This document shows positions 7,956 to 16,165 of a stretch of 64,000 nucleotides of DNA, one piece after another. The position numbers were made by a program, and so were the translations under genes. Source of the stretch: Oscillospiraceae bacterium. Its GTDB lineage: Bacteria; Bacillota; Clostridia; Oscillospirales; Ruminococcaceae. The stretch's first letter is position 1; every line of letters begins with the position of its first letter. The stretch is from contig JAAVIC010000033.1 of assembly GCA_014799385.1 (NCBI GenBank), positions 1 through 64,000 of the forward strand, in the 5' to 3' direction. The notes beneath the pieces were generated by a model. That model made no database searches. It had not been told where the DNA came from and worked only from the letters and a program-made list of their open reading frames with translations.

Positions 7956-8621
7956 TTATATGAGACGCAATAACGCTCTTCCTCGCTCTTCCGCCCCCTT
8001 GACCTCAGAAAGGAGCGCGTTGTAAAAGTCCTCAGCGGCTTTTTGCCTGCCAAGTGCTATTTCCTGTCCGCGTTTGGTAAAGAATTTCTCATAAATGTTT
8101 TTGAGCTTGAAGTGATACTCTCTGAAGAACGATGGCTCGTCGGTATCACTACCATCGTTAATTGTGCCGTCCGTGTTCAGCGTATACAACATCTCAGCGG
8201 CAGCTCCTTTATACATAAGCGTTCGTGCTATACCCACAGCTCCCGAAACGTCAATCTTGTCCGCATCGAACAGTATTTTTGCTTCAATGCTCTGTGGAGG
8301 ATTGCCGCTTCTGAAACGGTGGGTATATACGCAGTCGCGGACGTGCGCGGCACGTTCCTCCGTCCAGCCTATCCCCATAAGGAAATTGTAAGCTTTTTTG
8401 CTTCCAACTTCCGCGTGACAAATCTTCGGATCTGCAAATTGTTCCGGTCTTCCTATATCGTGCAGCAGGCAAGCCGCTGTAAGTATTTCGTAATCGGTTG
8501 ACGGTTCGCTTTCGGCAATGTCAAGTGCCGTATACAAAACGCGGTATATGTGCTCTCTGTCATGCGCCGAATCACGCATACATTCAAGCATATACGCTTC
8601 AATTTTTTCATAATCACGCAT
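7956..8621 (-). CDS. HD-domain metal-dependent phosphohydrolase
   Basis: A 221-residue cytosolic HD hydrolase. The N-terminal His of DREHIYRV, the paired His-Asp in LLHDIGR, and the later YTHRF and LFDADKID fit the HD metal sites seen in the YedJ-like group. The substrate is unknown; family members act on nucleotides or other phosphoesters. I start at ATG 8621 (GGAGATCAAAA just upstream) rather than 30 bases earlier. The start lies 19 bases past the rplL terminator, so expression depends on readthrough or an unseen promoter. Confidence 0.8.
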   Translation of the reverse strand: MRDYEKIEAYMLECMRDSAHDREHIYRVLYTALDIAESEPSTDYEILTAACLLHDIGRPEQFADPKICHAEVGSKKAYNFLMGIGWTEERAAHVRDCVYTHRFRSGNPPQSIEAKILFDADKIDVSGAVGIARTLMYKGAAAEMLYTLNTDGTINDGSDTDEPSFFREYHFKLKNIYEKFFTKRGQEIALGRQKAAEDFYNALLSEVKGAEERGRALLRLI

Positions 8622-8633
8622 TTTTGATCTCCT

Positions 8634-8669
8634 ATAAAAAACCGCCCTCAATAAAAATTAAGGGCGGTT
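8634..8669 (-). terminator. rplJL operon terminator
   Basis: A 9-base stem AACCGCCCT/AGGGCGGTT (8640-8648 with 8661-8669) is followed on the minus strand by six T. It is placed 22 bases after the rplL stop, so the ribosomal stalk operon ends here and does not run on into rpoB. Confidence 0.9.
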
Positions 8670-8691
8670 AATTTACCTATCGGAAGCCGAA

Positions 8692-9069
8692 TTACTTCAG
8701 CTCAATTGTAGCGCCAGCCTCTTCGAGCTTAGCCTTAAGCTCATCAGCCTCAGCCTTGGAAACGCCTTCCTTGATTGCCTTAGGAGCAGCCTCAACCAGC
8801 TCCTTAGCCTCCTTAAGTCCGAGACCGCAAACGTCCTTAACAGCCTTGATAACAGCCATCTTAGCGTCGCCGAAGGAAGCGAGAACAACGTCAAACTCGC
8901 TCTTCTCAGCACCGCCGGCAGCAGCAGCGCCGCCTGCAGCGGGAGCAGCCGCAACAGCAGCAGCGGATACGCCGAACTCTTCCTCAAGGGTCTTTACCAA
9001 CTCATTAAGCTCCAGAACGGAAAGTTCCTTAACTTCATCAACAATCTTTGTAATCTTCTCAGAAGCCAT
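8692..9069 (-). CDS. rplL: 50S ribosomal protein L7/L12
   Basis: A 125-residue stalk protein that, as dimers bound to L10, recruits translation GTPases. It has the N-terminal dimerisation helix (residues 1-35), an Ala/Gly-rich hinge (about 38-56) and the C-terminal factor-binding domain with [20 protein letters not shown] and [16 protein letters not shown]. Start ATG 9069 has GGAGGTAAATAAA. It is co-transcribed with rplJ, 97 bases away, across an intercistronic stretch with two small hairpins (9108-9125, 9128-9146). Confidence 0.98.
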   Translation of the reverse strand: MASEKITKIVDEVKELSVLELNELVKTLEEEFGVSAAAVAAAPAAGGAAAAGGAEKSEFDVVLASFGDAKMAVIKAVKDVCGLGLKEAKELVEAAPKAIKEGVSKAEADELKAKLEEAGATIELK

Positions 9070-9107
9070 TTTATTTACCTCCATAATATGTTTTGTTTTT
9101 GTTACTT

Positions 9108-9146
9108 ACGCGGATTTAACCGCGTTTTTACGGCGTTAAGCCGTAA
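9108..9146 (-). repeat. Two small intercistronic hairpins between rplJ and rplL
   Basis: Perfect inverted repeats ACGCGG-6-CCGCGT (9108-9125) and TTACGGC-5-GCCGTAA (9128-9146). They may help set the higher L7/L12 to L10 ratio by protecting mRNA or setting translation, which is inference. Confidence 0.55.
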
Positions 9147-9166
9147 CCTAAGCGGGAACACAGCAA

Positions 9167-9673
9167 TTACGCGGTTTCCTCGCCCTTCTTCGCGATCTCG
9201 TTGATTGCGATAGCAAAGCGCTGAATCGGGCTTTGCAGCATAAATACGAGCTGCGAGAGCAGTGTTTCCTTGGACGGCAGCTTAGCATAAGCTTCAACGT
9301 CTTCCTTGGAAATGACCTGACCGTCAACAAAACCGAGCTTGATGGAGAACTTTCCATTAGAGCTTTCGGCTTGCTTGAACAGTACCTTGGGCGCTGCGAT
9401 AATATCCTCGTTGGAGAGAGCGATAGCGGTGGTTCCGTTGAGAACCTCGTCAAGTCCGCTCAGTCCCGCGATGTCGCAAGCGCGCTTAAGCAGGGTATTC
9501 TTAACTACGAAGTAGTCCACATTGGCTTCACGAAGCTCTTTTCTGAGCTTGGTATCGTCCTCAACGGAGATTCCCTTGTAGTCAACCAGAACACCGCACG
9601 CTGCGTTCTTGAGCTTTTCAGCCAGATCCGCAACGAATTGTTGCTTTTGAGCAAGTACAGACTCACTGGGCAT
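9167..9673 (-). CDS. rplJ: 50S ribosomal protein L10
   Basis: A 168-residue base of the ribosomal stalk. It binds 23S rRNA with its N-terminal part (GVLVDYKGISVEDDTKLRKE; VVKNTLLKRA), and its C-terminal helix (LVFMLQSPIQRFAIAINEIA) carries the L7/L12 dimers. The length is normal for the family. GGAGGAAAATGTT precedes the ATG. It follows a typical autoregulated leader (9771-9895). No rplK/rplA lies upstream; engB is there instead, so this L10-L12 unit stands alone. Confidence 0.98.
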   Translation of the reverse strand: MPSESVLAQKQQFVADLAEKLKNAACGVLVDYKGISVEDDTKLRKELREANVDYFVVKNTLLKRACDIAGLSGLDEVLNGTTAIALSNEDIIAAPKVLFKQAESSNGKFSIKLGFVDGQVISKEDVEAYAKLPSKETLLSQLVFMLQSPIQRFAIAINEIAKKGEETA

Positions 9674-9770
9674 AACATTTTCCTCCTTACTTTAGTATGC
9701 AAATCGTGAAACATCAAAATTGCCTTTGACCATTTTGACCATCCAATCGATTTGCGATTAATGCTGCCCA

Positions 9771-9805
9771 AAACAAAAACCCTTTCCGCATAAAGACAGA
9801 AAGGG
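9771..9805 (-). terminator. Attenuator hairpin in the L10 leader
   Basis: Minus strand CCCTTTC-loop-GGAAAGGG followed by TTTTTGTTTT, about 100 bases before the rplJ start. In Firmicutes L10 leaders the stalk complex binds the leader and favours termination here. Confidence 0.75.
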
Positions 9806-9897
9806 AGAATAGAATTCATATCTATCCATTCCTCGGTAGGCGCGAAACCGCATTATAGCACCGAATTAAAATTCCGCACAGCCTACTGTCTTTAGAA
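9806..9897 (-). ncRNA. Ribosomal protein L10 leader
   Basis: Between the promoter and the attenuator the minus-strand transcript contains GACAGTAGGCTGTGCGG and CTACCGAGGAATGG, which can pair (GTAGG with CCTAC) and resemble the kink-turn-bearing L10 leader of Firmicutes, where the L10-(L12)4 complex binds and represses its own operon. The assignment rests on these motifs, the position and the attenuator; a covariance-model match was not run. Confidence 0.7.
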
Positions 9898-9907
9898 CAG
9901 CATAATC

Positions 9908-9936
9908 ATTATACCACATTGATTTCCGTTTGTCAA
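9908..9936 (-). promoter_or_regulatory. Strong promoter of the rplJ-rplL operon
   Basis: On the minus strand, consensus TTGACA (9931-9936) and TATAAT (9908-9913) lie exactly 17 bases apart. Both boxes are perfect, as expected for a ribosomal protein operon. Confidence 0.92.
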
Positions 9937-9969
9937 GAGGTTTTTCCAAAAAAGTCAAATTTTTTTCGT

Positions 9970-10557
9970 TTATTCTTCGGAAGCGATTTCCTCAATAATC
10001 GCGCGGATTTCCTCCACACCCTCGCCCGTTTGCGAGGAAAACTCGATAATTGTCAAATCCTCGGCGCACGGCAGTTCTTTCTTCAATGCTTCGCGCCGTT
10101 CGGCGCGCTGATTTTTGGACAGCTTATCCGCCTTTGTGAGCACCACCGCAAACGGAAATTCACCGTCAATCAAGTAGTTTATCATTGAAATGTCGTCTGC
10201 GGTAGGAGAGTGCCGAAAATCAATCAACTGAAACACCAACGCAAGCTCTCGTTCCGCCGCGAGATACCCGCCGATAAGCCGATCCCAGCTTTGCTTTTCG
10301 CTTTTGGCGACTTTCGCGTATCCATACCCGGGCAAATCTACGATGTAAATATTTTCCAGTTCGTAGAAATTGATGGTCGCCGTCTTTCCCGGAACAGCCG
10401 ACACACGCGCAAGCGATTTTCTGTTGAAAATCTTGTTTATCAGCGAAGATTTTCCAACGTTCGACCGCCCCGAGAACGCGATTTCCGTGCGGCTTGAGGG
10501 CGGAATCTGTTCAAATTTCCCGTAGGAAGTGAAGAATTTCGCGTTGTTGTAATTCAT
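9970..10557 (-). CDS. engB: Ribosome biogenesis GTP-binding protein YsxC/EngB
   Basis: A 195-residue Era-like GTPase needed for 50S subunit assembly. G1 GRSNVGKS (30-37), G2 Thr in GKTATINFY, G3 DLPG (74-77) followed by YGYAKV, G4 TKAD (141-144) and G5 SSQTG are all present. It is last in a leftward run lon, ADP-ribosylglycohydrolase, unknown gene, engB; lon-engB adjacency is common in Firmicutes. Confidence 0.97.
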   Translation of the reverse strand: MNYNNAKFFTSYGKFEQIPPSSRTEIAFSGRSNVGKSSLINKIFNRKSLARVSAVPGKTATINFYELENIYIVDLPGYGYAKVAKSEKQSWDRLIGGYLAAERELALVFQLIDFRHSPTADDISMINYLIDGEFPFAVVLTKADKLSKNQRAERREALKKELPCAEDLTIIEFSSQTGEGVEEIRAIIEEIASEE

Positions 10558-10564
10558 CGTATTG

Positions 10565-10963
10565 TCACCTCTTTAATAAGTAAGTCGTGTGAACTGAGAA
10601 GTCATATTCAGTTTCCAGATAAAGGAAACCGTTTCCGTAAAGCATATACGGCGTGCCGCAGCTCCAAAGCTCGTTCAATACCGCGTCAAGCTCCGCAAAA
10701 TCGCCATCCGAACCCGAGTTATATGCCATAACATAAACCGTTTTTCCGAGACGCTTTTTAAGTTCGGTCGGCTCAAACGGGCGCGGTCTTTTCTCAACAA
10801 TCAGCCGACAATCAATGTAGTCCTCTGCGGTGTGCGCGAGCTTGTTAAAAACTTCCGCGCGCTTTTTGGAGGAAAGCTCGTAGATAATCCGCTCCCTGAC
10901 GCGCTTTTGGAAGAACTGCGCTATCTCCGCCTCCGTTTCATTTGAAACTTTCGTTAAACTCAT
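10565..10963 (-). CDS. Conserved hypothetical protein in the lon-engB operon
   Basis: A 132-residue soluble protein with a helical N-terminal half (EAEIAQFFQKRVRERIIYEL) and a C-terminal part with alternating hydrophobic strands (TVYVMAYNSG, PYMLYGNGFLYLE). It overlaps the upstream gene by 26 bases and lies 7 bases before engB, so it is translated as part of that operon. AAGAGGG precedes the start. I recognise no family. Tight packing with lon and engB suggests a housekeeping rather than a mobile origin. Confidence 0.75.
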   Translation of the reverse strand: MSLTKVSNETEAEIAQFFQKRVRERIIYELSSKKRAEVFNKLAHTAEDYIDCRLIVEKRPRPFEPTELKKRLGKTVYVMAYNSGSDGDFAELDAVLNELWSCGTPYMLYGNGFLYLETEYDFSVHTTYLLKR

Positions 10964-11744
10964 TTATAACCCTCTTAATTGTCCCGTCAAGTCTTAATGC
11001 ACAGAAATCCCGAATACTCTGCGGAATTTCCCCGTAAAATGCTTCGGCAATTCCTCCCGCAATGCAAGCCATGGTATCCGCGTCGCCACCGAGCGAAACA
11101 GCGTTTCGCACCGCGCTCTCGTAGTCCTCCGACTGTAAAAAAGCCGCGATTGATGGGGGAACGGAGTATCCTGCGCGGCTGTCAAACACAAACCTTTCGC
11201 GTATCTCCGCTATTGGTACAGACAAGTCATAGCGAAAACTCCGCTCGATATATTCCTTTATCTCATACTTAGATTTGCCATGACGCGCAAGCCACACCGT
11301 TGCTGCGACAGCCTTTGCGCCGGTTATTGCTTCACGGGAATTGTGGGTGTACAGACAGCTTGCTTTCGCTTGAAAAAGCGTTTGTTCCAACGTATCATAC
11401 GCAAACCCTATTGGAACAACGCGCATTGCCGCGCCGTTTCCGTAACTTCTCTGCTTAGAAAACCCACGTTCCCTTGACCAATTGGAGAACATCTGCCCGT
11501 AGCCCGCGTTCGGATAACTCGCGTAAAATTGTTTGTATTGCACAGCATATTCAAGCGCACGCGAGCTTAGCTTAAATAATGAAACGGGGCGGCTGTCAAG
11601 CGTGATTGCTTTACAAACCGCCGCCGTCATAACTGTATCGTCCGTGAATGTCGACTCTCTTTGAAGTTCAAAACCGTAATTTTTCGTGCAGTGAACTTCA
11701 TAGTATGAGCCGATGATATCCCCGAAAACCGCGCCCCAAATCAT
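10938..11744 (-). CDS. ADP-ribosylglycohydrolase family protein
   Basis: A 268-residue DraG-type hydrolase that removes ADP-ribose from proteins or from free ADP-ribosyl compounds, using two magnesium ions. The N-terminal GAVFGDIIGSYYE, the metal-binding FTDDTVM (33-39) and the C-terminal GGDADTMACIAGGIAEAFYG (about 218-237) are the family's metal ligands and are intact. It overlaps the lon stop by the ATGA quadruplet, so coupling to lon is direct. The substrate is unknown. Confidence 0.9.
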   Translation of the reverse strand: MIWGAVFGDIIGSYYEVHCTKNYGFELQRESTFTDDTVMTAAVCKAITLDSRPVSLFKLSSRALEYAVQYKQFYASYPNAGYGQMFSNWSRERGFSKQRSYGNGAAMRVVPIGFAYDTLEQTLFQAKASCLYTHNSREAITGAKAVAATVWLARHGKSKYEIKEYIERSFRYDLSVPIAEIRERFVFDSRAGYSVPPSIAAFLQSEDYESAVRNAVSLGGDADTMACIAGGIAEAFYGEIPQSIRDFCALRLDGTIKRVINEFNESFK

Positions 11745-14146
11745 ACGTTCAGCACGGGTTTTTTAATCTCCGAAACGGGAGGGATAACCTTGCTTTTCGG
11801 CGCGGGAGACGGTTTCTTGCGGCGCGGAACACTCTCGCGGACAAGCGCGGTTTCCAAAACCGTTTCAATGTCCTCGCAAACCACGAACTTGATATTCTCG
11901 CGCACCTTATCGTCAATCTCCTCCAAATCCGGCTCATTGTCCTTGGGAATGCAAACTGTTGTGATTCCCGCGCGGTAAGCAGCCATTGTCTTTTCCTTTA
12001 GTCCGCCGATGGGCAGAACCTTTCCGCGCAGAGTAATCTCGCCAGTCATTGCTACATCACGCCGCACGGGGATTCCCGACAGCGCGGACACAAGCGCCGT
12101 TGTCAGCGTAACACCCGCAGACGGACCGTCCTTGGGAACAGCGCCTTCGGGCGCGTTTACATGAATATCCTTATCCTTGTGGAAATCGGAGTCAATTCCG
12201 TACTTTGCCGCTATTGAGCGCGTCAGCGATACGGCTATCTTCGCGGATTCTTTCATCACATCGCCCAGAGAGCCTGTAAACTCTGCCTTGCCGTCGCCGT
12301 CAAGAACGATAACCTCCAAAGGAAGCATTGTTCCACCCACGGAGGTCCAAGCCAGACCGTTTACCAAGCCGATCTCGTCTTTATCCGCAAGTTTTTCTGG
12401 CTGATATTTCTTAACGCCCAGAAAATCCGTGATATTTTTATCCGTGATCTTTACGGACTTTTCGCCCTCAATCAGTTTTCGGGCGGTCTTGCGGCAGATT
12501 TCTCCGATTTTGCGCTCCAGTTTGCGGACTCCCGCTTCACGAGTGTAGGAGTCGATTATCGAGTAAATTGCCTTGTCGGAGATTTTCAGCGTCTGCGCGG
12601 ATTCGCCGTGATTCTTTATCTGTTTCGGAATAAGGTGCTTTTTGGCAATATTGAACTTCTCCTCGCGCGTGTAGCTTGACAGCTCGATAACCTCCATTCT
12701 GTCCAACAGCGGGGCGGGAATTGTGTCCAGGCTGTTCGCGGTGGTGATGAACAGTACATCGCTCAAATCCACGGGGATTTCAATGTAGTGGTCGACAAAC
12801 GCGTTGTTTTGCTCGGAATCGAGCACTTCCAGCATTGCCGAGGCGGGGTCGCCCTTGATATCGCTGCCCATCTTGTCTATCTCGTCCAGCAGAATCACGG
12901 GATTTATGCTCTTTGCCTGCGTCAGCGCCTTGATAATGCGCCCCGACATCGCTCCGACATAGGTCTTGCGGTGACCGCGGATTTCCGCCTCGTCACGCAC
13001 GCCGCCCAACGAGATTCGCGCGTATTTCCGCCCGAGTGTTTCCGCAATCGAACGTCCGATGGAGGTTTTTCCCACTCCGGGAGGTCCGTACAGACAGATG
13101 ATCTGTCCCTTGACATCGGGCGCGAGCGCGCGCACCGAAAGTGTTTCCAGAATGCGCTCCTTGACCTTTTTCAGACCGTAATGGTCGCTGTCCAGTCTTT
13201 TTTGCGCAGCATTAATGTTCAGCTTGTCTTTGGTGCGTGTATTGAACGGAATCGCCAATACCGTGTCCAGATAAGTGCGCAGAACGGCTGTCTCCTGAGA
13301 AGAACCGGACATTCTTGCCAGTTTCTGCGCCTCATGAACCAACTTATCCTCGGATTCTTTGGGAAGATTCAAAGCGCGGATTTTCGCTACGTATTCCTCG
13401 CTCTCCCGAGGAACGTCCTCGTCCTCTCCCAGTTCTCGGGAAATGGAGCGCATCTGTTCGCGCAGGAAATATTCACGCTGATTTTTGTCTATCCTCTCAT
13501 GAACGTCCTCGTCAATCTCAAGCTCTGTGACAATTATTTCCACTTCGCTCACAATCATCGAGCAAAGCTCTTTAACACGGTCAACAAGACCGCTAATTTC
13601 CAACAGCCGCTGTTTATCATCAGTCTTAAGGATAATATTGCACACTATCTTATTATAGAGACGATCAAGCTGTTTTTCGGTAATAATGCTGTTGTACAGC
13701 TCCTCGGGCATTTTGGGAGTGACCCTCGCATAGCTCTCAAAAGCGCGCAGAAGTGTTCTGTGAGCTGCTTGCTCAACTGTTTCATCAATTTTTTGGCGTC
13801 TCTCGGTGCAGCGCTTGACTTCAAATTTTATGTAGTCCTTGCCGTTTATGAAATTCACCGATTTCGCGCGGTAAAGTCCTTCCACCAGAACTCTTGTGGA
13901 ACCGTCGGGAGTGGTCAGCATCTGCTTGACGGAGCCGACTACACCAATATCGTATACTTCGTCCTCGGCGGGACTTTCAATCGTGGGGTCTTTCTGCGTA
14001 ACGAGAAAGACAAGTCCATCGCCCTTTGAAGCCGCGCGAATCGCGTTCACGGATTTCTCTCTGCCGACATCAAAATGCAGGAGCATAGTCGGAAAAACGA
14101 CCAGCCCTCTGAGTGTGACGGCAGGAAGAGTCATTGTATTTTTCAT
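11741..14146 (-). CDS. lon: ATP-dependent protease La (Lon)
   Basis: An 801-residue cytosolic quality-control protease. It has the N-terminal substrate-binding domain (about 6-200), the central coiled region (215-300), an AAA+ module with Walker A GPPGVGKT (354-361) and Walker B VILLDEIDK (417-425), and a C-terminal protease domain with the catalytic dyad S676 (PKDGPSAG) and K719 (GGLKEK). The length is typical of LonA. Promoter boxes lie at 14199-14227, with a perfect palindrome in the leader. It heads the lon, ADP-ribosylglycohydrolase, unknown, engB operon. Confidence 0.98.
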   Translation of the reverse strand: MKNTMTLPAVTLRGLVVFPTMLLHFDVGREKSVNAIRAASKGDGLVFLVTQKDPTIESPAEDEVYDIGVVGSVKQMLTTPDGSTRVLVEGLYRAKSVNFINGKDYIKFEVKRCTERRQKIDETVEQAAHRTLLRAFESYARVTPKMPEELYNSIITEKQLDRLYNKIVCNIILKTDDKQRLLEISGLVDRVKELCSMIVSEVEIIVTELEIDEDVHERIDKNQREYFLREQMRSISRELGEDEDVPRESEEYVAKIRALNLPKESEDKLVHEAQKLARMSGSSQETAVLRTYLDTVLAIPFNTRTKDKLNINAAQKRLDSDHYGLKKVKERILETLSVRALAPDVKGQIICLYGPPGVGKTSIGRSIAETLGRKYARISLGGVRDEAEIRGHRKTYVGAMSGRIIKALTQAKSINPVILLDEIDKMGSDIKGDPASAMLEVLDSEQNNAFVDHYIEIPVDLSDVLFITTANSLDTIPAPLLDRMEVIELSSYTREEKFNIAKKHLIPKQIKNHGESAQTLKISDKAIYSIIDSYTREAGVRKLERKIGEICRKTARKLIEGEKSVKITDKNITDFLGVKKYQPEKLADKDEIGLVNGLAWTSVGGTMLPLEVIVLDGDGKAEFTGSLGDVMKESAKIAVSLTRSIAAKYGIDSDFHKDKDIHVNAPEGAVPKDGPSAGVTLTTALVSALSGIPVRRDVAMTGEITLRGKVLPIGGLKEKTMAAYRAGITTVCIPKDNEPDLEEIDDKVRENIKFVVCEDIETVLETALVRESVPRRKKPSPAPKSKVIPPVSEIKKPVLNV

Positions 14147-14173
14147 AGGTTTAATCCTTTCTATACGGAAATA

Positions 14174-14193
14174 AAGCAGTTTTCAAACTGCTT
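14174..14193 (-). promoter_or_regulatory. Perfect 20-base palindrome in the lon leader
   Basis: AAGCAGTTT-TC-AAACTGCTT, nine-base arms with a two-base centre, starts about 5 bases downstream of the lon -10. It matches neither CIRCE nor the CtsR heptad repeat. The tiny centre favours a dimeric repressor site over an RNA hairpin. Confidence 0.55.
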
Positions 14194-14198
14194 ATTCA

Positions 14199-14227
14199 AT
14201 TATACATTATTTCTTTCGGATTTGCAA
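14199..14227 (-). promoter_or_regulatory. lon promoter
   Basis: On the minus strand, TTGCAA (14222-14227) and TATAAT (14199-14204) are 17 bases apart. Confidence 0.8.
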
Positions 14228-14274
14228 GTATTAATTTATGGACTTTATGTGATAATTTGGGGAAATATCTCGTT

Positions 14275-15024
14275 TCAGAAGATAATGTTCAGAATAAGGA
14301 AGATGATTGGAATGTGGAGGAGATAGATCCAGATGGTATGCCGACCGACAGCCGCAAGCCACTTGATGTGTACGGGATAGAAGAACTTCGGCAGAGAGCC
14401 GTTTTTTGCCCACTCGCCGAAATAGCTCCCGCCAATGAACACGAAAAACCACGGCAGCAGAGGGAAGTAATCCCACGATTGAAAGCTCGAATTATATATT
14501 CCAAACGGAAAAAGAACACCCGCGTTGTATGCCTCGCTCGGAATCCCGATTTGGAACGCTCCCGGAATGCCAAAATATCCCATGTCAATATTCCATGTGC
14601 ACACTGCCAAGAGCGAACAGATGATGATTCCGACCCATGCGGGCAGCTTTTCAAATACCGTGCCGCACAACCCGTAAATCAACATCGAAATTCCCAGAAA
14701 ATGCAAAATTCCGAACACAATCGTTGCGTCCACAAAGAACGGCACTACAAACGTGATTATCATTCCGCAGAAGAAACAAATCGCTCCGCGCTTGAGGTTG
14801 TTGTGCGAAAACCTGCACATACACCCCGAAATGAAGATGAACATTCCCGCGAAGATGTCACGTGTGATATTCATCGCAGTGGAGCTCATCAGCGGGATAT
14901 TTACCCCGAACATACCAAGCAAAAACATCGTATGATACACGACCATACATAAGATCGCCAGTCCGCGAAGTTCGTCCAAGAGACCGATTCTGTTGCCCTT
15001 TTTTACAATTTTTGTATTTTCCAT
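14275..15024 (-). CDS. DUF1624 (heparan-alpha-glucosaminide acetyltransferase-like) membrane protein
   Basis: A 249-residue polytopic membrane protein with about seven to eight helices. The N-terminal LLDELRGLAILCMVVYH, followed by a membrane helix, is the hallmark of the HGSNAT/YeiB acyltransferase-like group (DUF1624). Its conserved His (VVYHTMF) and late WIYLLHIPI fit. These proteins probably move acyl groups across the membrane onto sugars; no substrate is known here. I start at ATG 15024, preceded by GAGGG, rather than at the TTG 12 bases earlier. It stands alone, divergent from the dihydrouridine synthase gene. Confidence 0.8.
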   Translation of the reverse strand: MENTKIVKKGNRIGLLDELRGLAILCMVVYHTMFLLGMFGVNIPLMSSTAMNITRDIFAGMFIFISGCMCRFSHNNLKRGAICFFCGMIITFVVPFFVDATIVFGILHFLGISMLIYGLCGTVFEKLPAWVGIIICSLLAVCTWNIDMGYFGIPGAFQIGIPSEAYNAGVLFPFGIYNSSFQSWDYFPLLPWFFVFIGGSYFGEWAKNGSLPKFFYPVHIKWLAAVGRHTIWIYLLHIPIIFLILNIIF

Positions 15025-15071
15025 ATTTTCCCTCAATCTTGTGTATATGTAAAATTGTATACCTAAACTCT

Positions 15072-15100
15072 ATTTTACCATATTCTTCAAAAAAATTCAA
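15072..15100 (-). promoter_or_regulatory. Promoter of the DUF1624 gene
   Basis: On the minus strand, TTGAAT (15095-15100), a 17-base spacer, TAAAAT (15072-15077). The whole 29-base segment matches the promoter at 43022-43050 at 27 positions, spacer included. Confidence 0.75.
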
Positions 15101-15108
15101 CTCCCTAC

Positions 15109-15137
15109 TTGAAAAAATTTTTAATTTATGTTATAAT
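15109..15137 (+). promoter_or_regulatory. Promoter of the tRNA-dihydrouridine synthase operon
   Basis: TTGAAA (15109-15114), 17 bases, TATAAT (15132-15137). It is divergent from the promoter at 15072-15100, only 8 bases away. Confidence 0.8.
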
Positions 15138-15192
15138 AAGTAAGATTGAATGCATTTTGCTGAAAAATAAGCTACAAGGAATATGTAAAAAT

Positions 15193-16164
15193 ATGGATTT
15201 TGTTGAAATCGGCGGTGTAAAAATTGAGAAAACCGCTGCGCTTGCGCCGATGGCAAGCGTTGCCGACCATGCTTACAGAACCGTCGCAAAGGGATTCGGC
15301 GCGGCGTATTGCGTGGGAGAAATGACGAGCTGTAAGGGTTTGTGTTACTCAGACAGAAAAACCGCCGAGCTGCTTACCGTAACGGATTGTGAGCGTCCAA
15401 TGGCGGTTCAGTTGTTCGGCGCAGAGCCGGAGTTTATATCGAAAGCCGTTAAAATCGCGGAGCAATACCGCCCCGACATCATTGATATAAACGCAGGCTG
15501 CCCTATGCCGAAAATAGTCAACGGCGGCGCGGGGAGCGCACTTATGAAAACTCCCGAGTTGTTTGGGGAGATGATACGCGCGGCGGTTGAGTCAACCGAG
15601 ATTCCCGTGACTGTGAAAATCCGCAAGGGATGGGACGATTTGCAAGTCAACGCTGTGGAGCTTGCAAAAATCGCCGAGCAAAACGGCGCGGCGGCAATCG
15701 CGGTTCACGGACGCACAAAACAGCAGCTCTATTCGGGAAAAGCAGATTGGGACATCATCAAAGCCGTTAAACAGGCGGTTTCAATTCCCGTTATCGGCAA
15801 CGGCGATGTGGACAGCGTGGAGTCGTGCGTTGGAATGTATAGGTACACCGGGTGCGACTTGGTAATGATTGGCAGGGGTAGTTATGGCAGACCGTGGCTG
15901 TTCGGGCAAATCCGCGACTATTTTGATGACAAAACACTGCGTCCCGAACCGCCCCTTGAAGAACGTCTGGAGATAATGCGGCGGCATATCGAGCTGCTCT
16001 GCGAGGACAAGGGCGAACGTACCGGAATTAAAGAAGCGCGCCGCCAAGCCGCGTGGTACATTAAAGGTCTTAACGGTGCGGCAAAGCTGCGCTTTCAATT
16101 TGGGAGTATGAACACTCTCGCCGACTTTTATGATTTAATTGAGCAAATCAAAGGAGAACTGTAA
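15193..16164 (+). CDS. tRNA-dihydrouridine synthase
   Basis: A 323-residue FMN enzyme that reduces specific uridines in tRNA to dihydrouridine using NADPH. The TIM barrel begins LAPMASVADHAYR; the catalytic Cys is C103 in DINAGCPMPKIV, followed by GGAGSALM, the tRNA-reactive motif. FMN-binding HGRT and GNGDV are present. I start at ATG 15193, because the longer frame would begin inside the promoter. The DUF815 ATPase gene begins 1 base after the stop, so the two are co-transcribed. Confidence 0.95.
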   Translation: MDFVEIGGVKIEKTAALAPMASVADHAYRTVAKGFGAAYCVGEMTSCKGLCYSDRKTAELLTVTDCERPMAVQLFGAEPEFISKAVKIAEQYRPDIIDINAGCPMPKIVNGGAGSALMKTPELFGEMIRAAVESTEIPVTVKIRKGWDDLQVNAVELAKIAEQNGAAAIAVHGRTKQQLYSGKADWDIIKAVKQAVSIPVIGNGDVDSVESCVGMYRYTGCDLVMIGRGSYGRPWLFGQIRDYFDDKTLRPEPPLEERLEIMRRHIELLCEDKGERTGIKEARRQAAWYIKGLNGAAKLRFQFGSMNTLADFYDLIEQIKGEL

Positions 16165-16165
16165 A

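Noticed and set aside
12788-14029. A 413-residue open frame on the plus strand across lon
   Set aside because: It lies wholly antisense to a perfect Lon gene, has low-complexity composition and no ribosome site; it is a codon-bias shadow.
14257-14952. A 231-residue plus-strand frame
   Set aside because: It is antisense to the DUF1624 membrane protein gene and shows no domain, only His/Arg-rich shadow sequence.
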